Below are positions 47,298-59,509 of a DNA stretch of 64,000 bases, in pieces. The position numbers and the translations under genes were made by a program. The notes beneath the pieces were generated by a model, which had not been told where the DNA came from, did no database searches, and saw nothing but the letters and a program-made list of their open reading frames with translations. The stretch's first letter is position 1. Each line of letters begins with the position of its first letter. The stretch comes from Parietaria judaica (taxonomy: Eukaryota; Streptophyta; Magnoliopsida; Rosales; Urticaceae). The stretch spans positions 37,930,501 through 37,994,500 of the forward strand of contig OX940863.1 in the NCBI GenBank assembly GCA_954871525.1. The letters are read 5' to 3'.

Positions 47298-48893
47298 TTC
47301 TCCCCCGTAAGCTTGACTTTCTTCTACTCTCTTCACTCCGAGCAGCTCTCTCATCTCCTCGAACTTGACTCTCCCTAGAGCCTTGGTAAGGATGTCTGCC
47401 CGTTGCTCCCTCGTGTTGACGAACTCCACGATGATCTCTCGCTTCTCCACACATTCACGAATGTAGTGAAACTTCGTGTCAATGTGTTTGCTCCGTCCAT
47501 GGAACACTGGATTCTTCATCAACGCAATTGCAGACTTGTTGTCCACGTAGAGAGTAGCTGGTCTCTGCTCGGATCCGGTCACTTCACTAAGTAGCCCCTT
47601 CAACCACATAGCTTGACATGCTGCTGCGGTTGCCGCCATGAACTCTGCTTCGCATGAGGATAGAGCTACTGTCTGCTGCTTTTGAGACTGCCAGGTGATC
47701 AGGTTTCCGTTGAGGTAGAACGCCATTCCTCCGGTGCTCTTCCTGTCATCGATATCACCGGCCAGATCACTATCCGTAAAGCCGACTAGTACTTCTGCTC
47801 CACTTCCTCTGTTGTACTGGATCCCGTAGTCCGTCGTGCCCTTCACGTAACGCAAGATGTGCTTCACCGCCTGCTGGTGTGCACTCGTGGGCTTCTCCAT
47901 GTATCGACTGACTATCCCGACTGTGTGTGAAATGTCTGGTCGGGTGTGGGTGAGGTACCTCAGGCACCCGATCACGCGTCTGTACTCCGTGGGATCCACT
48001 CTTCTCCCTTCAGCATCCTTCCCGAGCTGCAGCTTCGCCTCCATAGGGTACTTGCTCGAGTTACAGTCCGCCATCTCGAACTGTTTAAGGATCTTCTTCG
48101 CGTAGGCCGACTGCTTCAGCGTAATGCAGTCCTTCTTCTGTTCCACCTCGAGACCAAGGTAGTACGAAAGTAATCCGAGGTCACTCATCTCGAATTCGGC
48201 CATCATCTGCTTCTTGAATCCATCTACGCCTCCTGCGCTGGATCCAGTGACTATCAGGTCGTCCACATACACTCCGACGATCAGAGTTTCCTGCCCGGTA
48301 CTCCTGGTGTAGACTGCCTGCTCGCTCAGACACTTTGTGAATCCAAGATTCTTCAAGCTCTTATCAAGGCGGATGTTCCACGCTCTTGGCGCTTGTTTCA
48401 ACCCGTACAGGGCCTTGGATAACTTGTACACCTTCTGCTCCTTGCCCGTGACGCCGAACCCCTCTGGTTGCTTGACGTACACTTCTTCTTCGAGGTCACC
48501 ATTTAGGAATGCTGATTTGACATCTAGATGGTGAATTGCCCAACCTCGATGAGCTGCTATGGCTAGGATGAGTCTGATCGTATCCAGTCTGGCTACTGGA
48601 GCAAAAACTTCCTCAAAATCTATGCCTTTCCTCTGCACGTAGCCTTTAGCTACTAGCCTTGCCTTGTGCTTAAGGACATTCCCCTCAGTGTCCTTCTTCA
48701 GCTTATACACCCACTTCAGGCCGATGGGATTATGACCTTTGGGCAGGTCGGTAAGCTCCCATGTCCTGTTCTTCTCAATGGACTCCATCTCCTTCTTCAT
48801 TGCTTCCTGCAACTCCTGCTCGGTTGCTGCCTCCTGGAAGCTGGCTGGCTCTTCTGCACACAACAAAGAAAGTTCCTCCAGGCTCATCTCCAC
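47025..48893 (-). CDS. Copia reverse transcriptase and RNase H (copy C)
   Basis: 622 uninterrupted codons. Blocks: [68 protein letters not shown] and the catalytic YVDDLIV. RNase [37 protein letters not shown] and [11 protein letters not shown]. Catalytic residues are intact. The C-terminus runs without a stop across the polypurine tract into the 3' LTR. The upstream frame is open to about 49020, where it is linked to integrase only through a frameshift. Confidence 0.93.
   Translation of the reverse strand: MEMSLEELSLLCAEEPASFQEAATEQELQEAMKKEMESIEKNRTWELTDLPKGHNPIGLKWVYKLKKDTEGNVLKHKARLVAKGYVQRKGIDFEEVFAPVARLDTIRLILAIAAHRGWAIHHLDVKSAFLNGDLEEEVYVKQPEGFGVTGKEQKVYKLSKALYGLKQAPRAWNIRLDKSLKNLGFTKCLSEQAVYTRSTGQETLIVGVYVDDLIVTGSSAGGVDGFKKQMMAEFEMSDLGLLSYYLGLEVEQKKDCITLKQSAYAKKILKQFEMADCNSSKYPMEAKLQLGKDAEGRRVDPTEYRRVIGCLRYLTHTRPDISHTVGIVSRYMEKPTSAHQQAVKHILRYVKGTTDYGIQYNRGSGAEVLVGFTDSDLAGDIDDRKSTGGMAFYLNGNLITWQSQKQQTVALSSCEAEFMAATAAACQAMWLKGLLSEVTGSEQRPATLYVDNKSAIALMKNPVFHGRSKHIDTKFHYIRECVEKREIIVEFVNTREQRADILTKALGRVKFEEMRELLGVKRVEESQAYGGECEHKLDLVRHTEEVSPGTGQNQGRIGVQPSSGEHEQNVRIEGKPGQRQTSRPARGQRSCPGRKGKLYPERKTRSLRSKQVKSKIRRDYLG
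47298..47308 (-). other. Polypurine tract of copia copy C
   Basis: Minus strand TACGGGGGAGAA directly before the LTR start TGTGAGC. Confidence 0.8.
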
Positions 48894-49132
48894 TTCTTGA
48901 GTCTGATCGTAGACGTCTGCTAGAGGTCGGAATCCTCTTGGGCCGTCTTTTATGGAGGAATCTCCCGAGTTGGACGGGCTTGTCCTGCTCGGACTTGGTG
49001 TCCTGGGTGTATCCGGGGTCTCTTCGGGCTGGATTCACTCATGCTCGGCAAAACTGTTCCTGAGCTGGGTGTTCCGGGCTGCTCCTGCTCGGCAACATCC
49101 TGCTCGTCCTTGACCGTGAACTCCACTGAGTT

Positions 49133-50062
49133 CTACTCGGTTTCTCCATTCTCGTCGCGCCAATCCCACTTCATCTCCTCTTCGAACACAGCATCTCTGC
49201 TCACTTGGAGTCTGCCGCGTCGTGGATCGTAGAGTCTGTGTGCCTTGCTTCCTTCTTCAACGCCAAGGTACACCATCTTCTGACTCCGGTCGTCCAGCTT
49301 CTTGAGATGTGGCCCCGCAATCTTTACGTGTGCGGTGCATCCGAACACTTTCAAATGTTCTAAGTGGGGTTTCTTCCCTTTCCACGCCTGGTAGGGAGTA
49401 CGCTCTCCTAGCGCTTTGGTCGGCAAACGATTGAGCAGGTAGACTGCATGTCTTACTGCTTCTGCCCAAAACCGGGCTGGAACTTGCATGCTCTTGAGCA
49501 AGCTCCTCGCTGTGTTCATCACAGTCCGGTTTCGTTTTTCCACCACGCCATTCTGTTTGGGTGTGTGGGGTGCGGATAGGTGACGCTGAATTCCTTCCTG
49601 GTCGCAGAACTCTCCGAACTGCTGGGAAGTGAATTCTCCTCCTCGGTCTGTACGCAAGACCTTTAACCTGTGCACCGAGCCATTCTCCACGATCTTCTTG
49701 AACTTTTTGAAGACCTCAAAGGCTCCGCTCTTTTCCTTAAGCATATAAACCCACATCCAGCGACTAAAATCATCAACAAGTAAAAGAAAGTATTTGTTAC
49801 CTGCCAATGTTGCTGGGGTGACTGGACCACATAGGTCTGCATGCACCAACTGTAGGGGTCTCTCTGCTCGGAATTTTGCCTTGATCGGAAACGGTATCCT
49901 CGCCTGCTTCGCGATCATGCAGCACTCACATAGCTGGTCGGGGTGTTCTATCTTGGGAACCCCGAAGGCCATCTTCTTCTCGCCCATCATCTTGAGCGCG
50001 TGAAAATTCACGTGTCCGAGCCGTGCGTGCCATAGCCAAGCCGGGTCTGCCATCGATGCCAT
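49133..50062 (-). pseudogene. Copia integrase (copy C)
   Basis: 309 open codons. The pre-integrase motif WLWHARLGHVN and zinc-binding H...H and CECC are followed by the core with HADLCGP (Asp), RTDRGGEF (Asp) and NGVVEKRNRT (Glu), and by the C-terminal copia motif KVFGCTAHV. The catalytic triad is intact. It begins after a TAG at 50075-50077 and ends in a TAG at 49133-49135; the sequence beyond continues to read as linker protein until the frameshift near 49010. Confidence 0.92.
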
Positions 50063-50074
50063 AAGACAGACGGG

Positions 50075-50815
50075 CTAGCATGTCTTCAGGAGAATCTTGT
50101 AGAGTCTGTTGGGTGTTCGCTCCACCTTCATCAACAGCTCTCCTTCCTTGGTCCACATCTTCAGGTAGGACCCTTGCAGCAATACCGTGTTCCCGATCTC
50201 AGTCATTTGTCCTAGACTGATGATGTTGCTTTTCAACTTCGGGATGAAATACACCTGGGTCATCAGACGCTGGTCGCCATTCTTGCACTCGAACAGGATC
50301 GACCCTCTGCCTCTGATCTCTACGACTGATCCATCGCCGAATTTCACGCTGCCCGTGATCTTCTCATCGAGCTCTTCAAACTTAGCTCGGTCCCCAGTCA
50401 TGTGGTTGCTAGCTCCGTTGTCTAAGTACCATATGTCGGTACTGACCTTCTTCTCTCCGTCTACGAGGAGGTTTGCAATAACCTTATCCTCGATGAGGAA
50501 AACCTTCTTGCTGGTCTCCTCCGGACAGGTCTGCTCGGCCTCTGGGCAGATCGGCACACTGATCACTTCTGCCCGGGCCTTGGCGTCACACTCGCCATTC
50601 TGTTCGTCCAGGTGCGTTTCCTGTTCGGCAAACAACAATGCCGGCTGGTGCTGATCGTCTGGGAATCTTGCTAGATTCGCCTCTTCGCCCTGGTTCCTGC
50701 TTCGGCACTCAGATGCAAAGTGCCCAAGCTTCTGACAATTGTAGCACTTCACTGTGCTCTTGTCTCTCCTGGTCGTGACTTCCTGACGGGTAGATCCACT
50801 GCTGCGACCTCGCAT
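50075..50815 (-). pseudogene. Gag zinc knuckle and protease (copy C)
   Basis: CYNCQKLGHFASEC is a correct CCHC knuckle. WYLDNGASNHMTGDR is the copia aspartic protease active site in its D-N-G form, followed by GDGSVVEIRGRG and KLKSNIISLGQM, the usual protease flap and pre-integrase segments. It is separated from capsid by the TGA at 50855-50857 and from integrase by the TAG at 50075-50077. Confidence 0.9.
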
Positions 50816-50854
50816 GTCCCGACCTCGACCTCGTCCACGACCCTGTCCGCGTCC

Positions 50855-51625
50855 TCAGACTGCTCCACCAAAGCTACTCCGACCTGAGGAATATGAAGAA
50901 AACTCGGCTCCCCCGGTTTTCCACTGTCTGGCCGTCCACTCTTCATGCGTGAGCAGGAGGTTCTTCTCCTCGTCTTTGTCACCGTAACCCCGAAGTCTCT
51001 CTTCGTGGGCCTTGAGACTACCAACAACCTCCTCGACCGACATGGTCTTGAGATCGCCGAACTGCTCGATCGATGTCACGATCTGCATGTACCTGTGAGG
51101 CACTGCTCAGAGAAACTTCTTGACGACGGTGGTCTCCTCCACCTTGTCTCCCAGCGAGCGTATGCTGGTCACAATGGACGTGAGCCGCATAGCAAAGTCG
51201 TCGATCGACTCGCTCTCTCTCATCCTCATGACCTCGAACTCACTCTTCAAGGTCTGGACCTTTGCCTCCTTGACGCGATCTGCGCCCATGTGCATGGTCT
51301 GAAGAGTTTTCCATGCTTCCTTCGCGGAATCTTTCTCGGCAAGCATGAGAAGAACTTCTTCCGGAACAGCTTGGTAGATAGCGGCTAGAGCCATTCTTTC
51401 CTTGCGCCTTTCGACATCGCCGTTCTCTACGGCCTCCCATACTCCCTGCGCCTGCAGATTCACCCTCATCTTCAACGCCCACACGGCGTAATTGCTCTTC
51501 GTGAGCATGGGGTAATGGAGTGTAACTGTGCCTTCTCTGGAGTCTGGTTTCTGCGCAGCCAAAACTCCATCGATCGGTGACTCTGATGATGAGGACATGT
51601 TCTTCGATTGAAGCTCTGATACCAC
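50855..51625 (-). pseudogene. Copia gag capsid (copy C)
   Basis: The first segment 51107-51625 has YPMLTKSNYAVWALKMRVNLQ, AVPEEVLLML, AKEAWKTLQTMH and a conserved C-terminal SIDDFAMRLTSIV. A TGA at 51107-51109 is followed in frame by PHRYMQIVTSIEQFGDLKTM and EVVGSLKAHEERLRGYG. The likely start is the ATG of MSSSSES, about 51598. It would form the particle in which reverse transcription takes place. Confidence 0.9.
51613..51624 (-). other. Primer binding site of copia copy C (tRNA-iMet)
   Basis: Minus strand TGGTATCAGAGC, two bases inside the 5' LTR. Confidence 0.92.
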
Positions 51626-51626
51626 T

Positions 51627-52139
51627 TGTTGGATCCCAATTCACGGATCTGCAAAGAACACAAATAACACCAAAGAAATCGAATAGAAAATTAAGGACAC
51701 AAACTTTTGGGAGAAGAATTTCTCTTGATTAATAATTGAAGGCAATATACAAGGAGATAAACTCGAAATTCTAATGGACTCAACTCTACAAAGTGTACAT
51801 GCTAGGTATATTTATAGCCTCACATAGGCGAAACCCTAGCTAACCAAATCGCACTAAATTAGGAAACTACCCTAAATAATCTCGCCGAATCTTTGACTTG
51901 ATTTGCTTGCTCCTCAAGCTACGCGTCTTCCTTTCGGGGTAGAGTTTCCCTTTCCTGCCCGGATAGCTTCTCTGTCCCCGAGCTGGCCTGCTCGTCTGCC
52001 TCTGGCCGGGCTTGCCTTCTATCCGGACGTTTTGCTCGTGTTCACCCGAGCTGGGCTGAACTCCTATCCGTCCTTGGTTCTGGCCGGTACCCGGGCTGAC
52101 TTCCTCTGTGTGACGGACTAAGTCAAGCTTATGCTCACA
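51627..52139 (-). repeat. 5' LTR of copia copy C
   Basis: Identical in length to the 3' LTR (513 bp), with five transitions noted. It precedes gag on the minus strand and so carries the element's promoter. Confidence 0.92.
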
Positions 52140-52405
52140 GTTAATATCTCCGACTTTGGACACTTCGAACCCCGAGGTCGGGGATGAATATTTAACATTG
52201 ACTTCGGTACTTATAACACCTACTTCGGTGAATACGAAATCCGGATTCGAAGATAATTCGCAGTTATCTACTTCGAAATGAATCCTTCTTAAACACTAAC
52301 TGTAATCTGCAGATTCGGAGACGGTCATGAAGACGGTGGGTCAACGATTTCTCCTCAGCGCGACATATATTGTAAGTTTCGAAAGGTAAGCTTTCTTGAT
52401 ATGAT

Positions 52406-54385
52406 TGTTGGACATGTGTCCTTAAACAAGCTGTCTTTTCCTTGATTGTAAAGATTTTGACAAAAGTCGTTGAAAAAAAGATATTGCTTATTTTGTTAAT
52501 CTTATTATTGTTTCTTGTAGAGTAAAATAGAATGTTTGTTCCTTAGTTCATAAAGGGTGCAATTATGTTATTATTATCACAACCGAGTCAATGTGAGGAA
52601 GAATTAATAATCATAATAAATGAACTTAAATTGTATGTGACTTGATTAACTGAGTTGGAGCTCATTAATCGGATAAAGTCATTAATGTGACTGAGTGATA
52701 TAATCATATTCTGGATTAAGTGTGTGTCACACATTTAGTCTCGTTCCCAATGCTGCTATTTTGGGAACATGATAATCAAAACATAAGGGTAGCTTGGTCA
52801 TAGAAACGAACATCACATAGCTCTCTTTATAGTCAAGATGATTCCCTTGATTGTTAGTGGTGAGAAGTGAGAGGTACCTGTGCGCAACTTATGAATCGAA
52901 ACCACAAGTGGGTTACTCACAATATTACTAACTGAGTTAAGGATGAAAATGCAATGAGAAGCAAAATGGTAAAAACCGCCTGCTCGTGTGTGGATCATTA
53001 AGTGAAAGATCAATAACATGAATATGATTTTATCAATCGAGACCTTGCTATGAAGGGAATAATATATATATTGTATCACTAGAGAGTGCAGCCTCGGGTT
53101 TATAGTGGAATAACACCGAGGTTTGACGAACCACTAGCAGTTCGTTGGAGCTTCAGTGATACGGGTCCATGGTCCCCAGAATAGCTCCGGAACGAATGAT
53201 ATGTACGTGATTTAAATATTCGATATGTTTTATCATTTTTCAGGATTCATGAAACTAAAGTCTTTGTCAGATTTTGGAAGTTTTATTTTTCACGTGGTAA
53301 AAGTACCAAAGTTTGGTACTAGAAATTTAACTGATAAAATAAAGTAGAATTTGGATTTTTCATCAATTGAAAAGTTTTTAGAAATTTAATTCTAAGAAAC
53401 TTTTCTTTTGGAACCGAGTCGTTTCGACGTACGGTTTGTGATTTAGGTAATTTCCAAGTTTCTGATCGGTATCGGTAAACTGAGAAATTAAATCACATGT
53501 CACGAATTTAAATGATGGTGTTGCACCATGAAATTTAATGTGTGATATTGAGATCAGTGAATTATAATATAATTTAATTATTTGGATTTAATTATTAATA
53601 TTCTTATTGATAATTAATTAATAATTAATAGATTTATATTATAATAAAATATATTTTTGGTAAATATATATAAATGTGTACATTTGAAATGTGTGACTAG
53701 GTCTACATGAATTTGACTTAGTTTGGACTTTCCAAATTTTCGGCATAAGTACATAAGTTTATGTATTGGTGAAAAACCCTAAAATTAATTTGGTTCTTTA
53801 GATCGGTCAAGATTTAATCTCAACCGTTGGATCAATGATAATTAATTTTGGAAACCCTAATTCAAAAATAACTTGGTGAGCAAGTTTAGATTTCAAATAT
53901 GCTTAATAAATTATGGCATATATAAACGTCGGATTGTAAATTAATTAAAATGTATTTATGACATACATAATTCGAACTTATGAAAAGGGAAATCGAACTC
54001 TATTGCTTGGTAATCAAGCTTGGAGACTTGACTTTATCAAGAATCAATATGGTCCATTAGATTGGTTATGGAATTAATTCCAACTATTGGATCTAGCTTA
54101 TTAATTTCGAAATTACATATATGCGCATAAGGGAATTCGTATTCAATTATATAAGGAAGTGATTAGTTAATTGATTAATTAATTGATTTACCATGATTTC
54201 CTTATTTTGTTAAATCCCTAATTAATTTGAACCATTGGATATTTCTAGATTCAATCTAGACCATTGATTTTAGAGAATTAATTATATTTGCCCATAATAG
54301 AATTCAAAATTTAGGGAGGGAAGCTTCTCTAATTGGTTTCACCTTGAACCTATAAATAAGATGCTCATTCTACACATAGTCTGCG
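52406..54385 (+). repeat. Truncated LTR of the long-LTR copia family
   Basis: Starts TGTTGGACATGTGTCC, collinear with 43713 onward but missing about 180 bp around 52730 and more diverged. The TATA region CTATAAATAAGATGC is at about 54350. After CTCATTCTACACA about 70 bp are missing (next GTCTGCGAA) and similarity then ends near 54385. No LTR end and no internal sequence, so it is an old fragment. Confidence 0.8.
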
Positions 54386-55057
54386 AAAATAGAATAGGTC
54401 ACGTATGTGTTTTATAGGGAAATACTCTGGGGGAAATTAAATTTTCTTTCATATTTTTTAATAAACTAGTTCATTCCAACGTGGCTATCCTTTTTAAGCC
54501 GCGGAGGTCGGGACCCTGAAATTTTCCGATTGTAATTTGGATTTTATTTCCCAGTTTCGCCGAGGCCAATCTGTTGGGCGTCTGATTCCAAGAATCACCC
54601 CTGATTAACTGCCGATCACCTTAGGGGTGCGTAGGGTAACCTCGAAAAATATTTTCACAGGAATTAGAGTCCCATACCAATAATTCTCATTACCTTATCC
54701 AACTCATAAGATTTGAAATTAATCATCCCGGTCGTTGATATTTAATTTTCGAATTCCATTGTCATTAACACACGAATTGATTGAGCCTTTGAGTATTAAT
54801 AAATAATTATCTAATCAATAAAATTAATTGCGTACCTTTTTACTCACGATTCTGTTGCGCAATTCTGATATTGATCTCGATCCCCGTTCTCCGTGTTCTT
54901 CGCGTTCTTGAGCTCCTGTGAATTTTCTTGATTGAATCTTGACGATAGCTCCCACGAGTCTTCCGATGTATACTCCGGATCTTGACCGCCGGGACGTGTG
55001 GGCTCTTACTGAATAGAACCCTAAGCCTAAAGTCAAATTTCTCTGGAAAAGTACCCC
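54386..55057. other. No gene seen between LTR fragment and CACTA end
   Basis: No recognised protein. The minus strand at 54824-55060 is Arg/Ser-rich and partly open but has no family motif. Probably residual transposon or old target DNA. Confidence 0.35.
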
Positions 55058-55480
55058 CACTACTACAAAAACAAGCCTTAAACGACATCATTTTCCAGTC
55101 GTAGAAAGTTTTACACGACACGCAAGGCCTATCGTTTACGCCCAAGTCGTAGTAGGTTACGTGACAGGCAAAAAGGAAGTCGTGCAAACGTAAAAAATGA
55201 CAGGCAAATGAAGTCGTTTACACATTGACAAATCCTCAAAGTTGAGGTTATCTACCAACAAAGCCGGGGCTTTAATAGAAAATTTACTGTCGTTTATGGT
55301 CTATTACGATACGAAGGCAAAATTGTAAAAATATGAAAACTGAGGCTTTCCTTAATAATGTTGTGGCGATAACAGCTTGTTTCATACTTACCACGACATT
55401 ATTTAGAGTGTCGGAATAAACTGTGATTTTTTTTTTAAATTTAGCCGTGGCTAAATGTTATGAAGCCCAGACTTGTATAA
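55058..55480. repeat. CACTA terminus and subterminal repeats
   Basis: CACTACTACAAAAAC at the end; then repeated AGTCGT and ACGACA motifs in both orientations (CCAGTCGTAGAAAG, AAGTCGTAGTAGG, AAGTCGTGCAAACG, ATGACAGGC) and GCCGGGGCTTT / GAGGCTTTCC motifs, typical binding sites for the accessory transposition protein. A (TA)n run follows at about 55489-55514. Confidence 0.8.
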
Positions 55481-55829
55481 ACAGCGAATATATATATATA
55501 TATATATATATATTTTATCTTTGACAACATTTTTTTTACTTTCGTCTAAAGTACAATATTAACAAAAAAAAAAATTGGATCGCGGTTTTTTGATGCATTC
55601 CGATATTTCACAATTGTTTTACCCGAAATATGCGTTATTGTCCACTAAACACAACACAATATATATAATCATCAACCAAACAAAGATCGTATCAAATAAC
55701 CGAACCGAAATATAAACATCTAAAATAACAATCTATGCAAAATCCTAAACTATTTGCAATGTATATCAACAATCAAAAGAAAATCAATCATTTATCCTAG
55801 CATTGAAAATCAATATATAATAAATGTGC

Positions 55830-58755
55830 TCACATAATCGGCCCATCCGTGCGAACTTCGTCTAGCTCTCTTGTTGCGTATTCTTCTCTTGAACGAATAT
55901 GTGCCTCTTTTTTGTTGATAATGTCTCGCATAAAACGTAAAACGTAATATCCACATTCAACATTCCCAGTTTGCTTCGGATTCATGCTCGGGATTTGAAT
56001 CGGTGATCGGGTAAGAGACATTCCTTTTTGCATCAATTTCATATAAGATAAAGTCCTATATATATAAAACAAAAGTTGATGAATTTAAAACTATAATTTT
56101 TGTAATTGAAAGGATTAGAATAACTACAAGAAAACTGACCTTGTAATCAAACCTTCTAAATCTGCTGGTACTCTAGGCCTTCTTAGAGAATCATAGACGA
56201 CGACGGAATTCTCCGAAAGTTTGAAGACTACTAGAATCCAATGCACACTATAATTGTATGGCATTAACCAAATTTTCTGTGCAGTATCTTTTCTCAATAT
56301 CTCTGATAAATTGCAATGCCGGTTGTCAACGTCGTTTGCCTTACGTTTTCGTTTAAGACAACATATTTCCGGATTTATAAGACCGATATCTTTGTGCCGA
56401 TTTGTCCTCTCCAATTTCCTATACAAAAAGCTGCGAAAAGACAAGTTAGATTGGTGTAAACGATACTTATAATTGTTAGAAACACTATTGAAGTAATAAA
56501 AAAACCCATGTAAGCCAATATGCACGACGAGTTTATTTCTTCGTAACGGAACGGGAAAGGAAGCCAAAGCCTTGGGAACTTCTACATCAATACGCGAACC
56601 GCTCACCATCATTTTTGTGTTTGCATGATTTGCCAGCAGTCTTGACCTTGGCAAGATTGAGTTCATTGGAATCGGATCATCTATTGGCACATCGTTGGGA
56701 AGAACCGGGGCTTGAGCTGTTTTTCTTTCAAGAGTGCGACTCTCTTTGCTATTTGAACATTTGAGATCAATCAACCTTTTAGGCCATGCTACAAAACTAT
56801 TCACTGCATCCTTAACTGTTTGAAAAATAGCCGACAGAACCGGTAATAAAGACTCCTCAGATATGGCCACTAGAATAGTAACCCTTGCATTGTCAAGACC
56901 TATCGGTGTACAATGAACTTTATGGGTCGGTTTAGAGTTCATCACTACTCAACCCTAGCAACTAATTTCTTACCTCCTGGTTCATCAACATACAAACTGC
57001 ACTCCTCGCTTTCATTAGGATGTGGCGTCGGTGGGAAATATTCCGGTGATATATCATTCAATGAGCAACTTGCACGAACATTGTTGCAATCTTGCTTTTC
57101 ACAGTTTCGTGACTTGGCGTTATCTTCTCTTTTATACTCTTCATCAACCCGGTCTTCCACAACAACTGGAGGAGGAACTTCTACCCGATTTTCAGCAGTA
57201 TCCGAGTATCTTGCATCTTCAGGATCGTTACTACGAGAATCCTCATGTTGTGTGAGCTCTGCGACTTTCGCCTTCAGTGCTTTTATTTCCTTTGCCATTT
57301 CGTTGACTTTTCTCGTAGCATGATTATAAATAGATACGTGAAACCTCTTGTGCGAGACAAATTTTGATTGTCCACGTACACACCCACGATGCTCTTTAGT
57401 GCCTAGTGCTTTCTCCAATACATTCTGATCATATCCTTCAGAATCCGAATTCCCATAATCTGCTTGCTTTATCTCCTCCTAAAACATAACCGTTCAATAA
57501 GAAAAAAATAAATGTAGTTATAAAACAGAATAAAATAAGTACTACTAACCATTTTGTCAACAATTGTTTGCAGAGACGGATCCTTTAAAGACCCGTCCTT
57601 ATTGGTTCTTATACGTATCCAAAGTTCTTCGATCGTCGGCCATTCACCGTTTTCCTCAAACTTGATTAGAAAAGAAAAATAAAACATATATTAATAATGA
57701 AAATAACATAATAGAAAGAAAAAACAAATCACGCACATAATAGTAAAAATGTATACGTATTACCAATGTTTGCTCAAGAACTCGGTATCCGTTTCGACTT
57801 CCTGTGGAGGGATACTTGTTTTTCTTCCGCATATCTTTACCCTTTTTAGATAAGGCTTTGAACGTGTCGGAAAGTCTATACTTGATGAATTATTTCCAAT
57901 CGGCATCGGTAACACTAGTATAGTACTTTAACACCGAAGCCAGACGCTCCCAAATGGTTTCATCATCAATATGTCGCACCAAAGTATATAAATCGTGAAG
58001 GAAATTCCTCGACGCTTGCCCGGCACACCTAAGACAACCGTTATTAAATGCTTCAAGAACGTCAAATACTTGACGAACTTCGTCCCATATTCTATCTCTC
58101 ACTTTATTCAAAATTTTAGTACGTCTCCCCCAAGTTGTTGTTGAAATTGGAGTATGCTCTCTAGCAAGCAAACCAATATAACTGAGCAACAAACTTGTTT
58201 CCATCCCCTTGAGCGGTTGAAGCTTTCCATCAAAGGCCACATTTAATTTAACGCCTAAACTCTTCAACATATTAATCTCCTTCAAAAGAGTCACTTTTCG
58301 TTTTCCGTCTTCCTCCACATTGAGGATTTTCTTAGGTTTCTCCTCTCCACCTTCATTAGTTAAAAAAAATTAAGCAAAATAGAACGATAACATCAAATGC
58401 AATAATTCAAACACTCAAATTATATTTTAAGCAAATTAATTAAAAACTAATCTTAATCAAAGTAACAAATCTCGTGCGTATCATATTAAAAAATTAAATA
58501 TGTACCTTTGATCGGAGAATTTTCGTTTATCAAGGGTGTACTATTGTCGTCGTTACAAGGAGATGTACTACATTGGATTCTCTTGTTAGTTACTTTGCCT
58601 ATCAAAACAAAGTAATATTACTCGAAATATGTATAAAAGATAATTAAAAAAATTACACAATAATTCATTTTCAATCGAAAAATTCCAATAGTACCCGGAA
58701 TTGATGTGAATTGGCTTCGCACGGGTATATTACCACCATTGGAAGGAGACGACAT
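55830..58755 (-). pseudogene. CACTA second gene: Ptta/TNPA-like protein with C-terminal Ulp1-type cysteine protease domain
   Basis: ATG at 58755 (MSSPSNGGN). Probable exons: 58695-58755, 58506-58598, 57764-58350, 57550-57660, 56945-57478, 56140-56945, 55830-56055. The middle carries DTFKALSKKGKDMRKKNKYP and NGEWPTIEELWIRIR, the En/Spm-associated (Ptta) region, followed by a coiled coil (MAKEIKALKAKVAELTQ). The C-terminal domain has SVHWILVVF (His), VVVYDSL (Asp), and KQTGNVECGYYVLRFM (Gln and Cys), the order of a Ulp1 catalytic set. Breaks: a TAA at about 57894 (after TDADWK) and a frameshift with stops at about 56945. Host SUMO proteases share the fold, but the position within the CACTA makes this a transposon gene. 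Its substrate is unknown. Confidence 0.8.
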
Positions 58756-58799
58756 ATCTAAAGCCCAAAACCTGTAAAAATACAACAAGAGGAACAAGA

Positions 58800-59216
58800 A
58801 TAACATGTACATCAACCCGTAATAAAAAAACTCGAAACCAAAATTGAACGAGAAATCGGGATTAGAAATTCACCTTTGAGCTGCGGAGTGGCTGAGGGAA
58901 ATGCAACGAAGCTGAGAAACTCACAGCCATTGAGCATACAAGAATAACATCAGCCCGTAATCCAAAACCCGAAACCAAAATTTAATAAGAAATCGGGATT
59001 AGAGATTCACCTTTGAACTGAGGAATGACTTTGGGAAATGCAACAAAGCCGAGAAACACACAGCTAGTGAGCATACAAGAATAACATCAGCCCGTAATCA
59101 AATACCCAAAACTGAACGAGAAATCTTGATTAGAGATTCACCTTTGAGCTTAGGAGTGGATGAGGGAAACTCAACGAAGCTGTAGAACACACAGCTAGTG
59201 AGCATTCAAACTCATG
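58800..59216 (-). repeat. Three tandem copies of a ~133-bp unit in the 5' untranslated region of the Ulp1 gene
   Basis: ATTCACCTTTGAGCT-type blocks start at 58868, 59004 and 59135. Read on the minus strand, each carries CTCAAAG/GTGAAT, a good splice donor, and TGTTATTCTTGTATGCTCA before TAG, an acceptor-like stretch. The first coding exon has its own acceptor (TTTTTACAG near 58777). The array may therefore be repeated non-coding exons. Confidence 0.65.
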
Positions 59217-59509
59217 ACAAGAATATGAAAATAAAGAAAAAAGACGGAGGATTACCGAGAAAGGTTCAGAGGAGGAGAGGTCGCTTTTGTACTGGACGGT
59301 TGAAACGGCAACGTCGTTGGTGTGGAGATGGTCGCACTGTTTAGGGCGGTTGAACGGAGTGGTGGTCGGCAGTGGATTGAGAAAAAGAGGAGAGTAGCAC
59401 GATTATTGAGCAAAAATAAAAACTAAACTTGAAGAAGTCTAAAATAAACTGTTCGCGGAAATAAATAAAAAAGTGCGCATTTTAATTTATTTCGCGAAAA
59501 ATTTTAGGG

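Larger units (their letters stand above)
46785..52139 (-). mobile_element. Full-length Ty1/copia retrotransposon (copy C), minus strand, 5355 bp
   Basis: LTRs of 513 bp at 46785-47297 and 51627-52139; flanking 5-bp duplication GTTAA (46780-46784 and 52140-52144); primer site at 51613-51624; polypurine tract at 47298-47308. The copia order gag, protease, integrase, reverse transcriptase, RNase H is complete. Four in-frame stops and one frameshift make it defective. Five differences were counted between the LTRs, all transitions. Confidence 0.95.

Noticed and set aside
47061..49063. Plus-strand open frames over the copia polymerase
   Set aside because: They are opposite-strand shadows of a GC-richer coding region without any family motif.
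55830..56945. Host SUMO protease gene
   Set aside because: It lies within CACTA ends next to TNP2 and has stop and frameshift damage, so a transposon origin is more likely.
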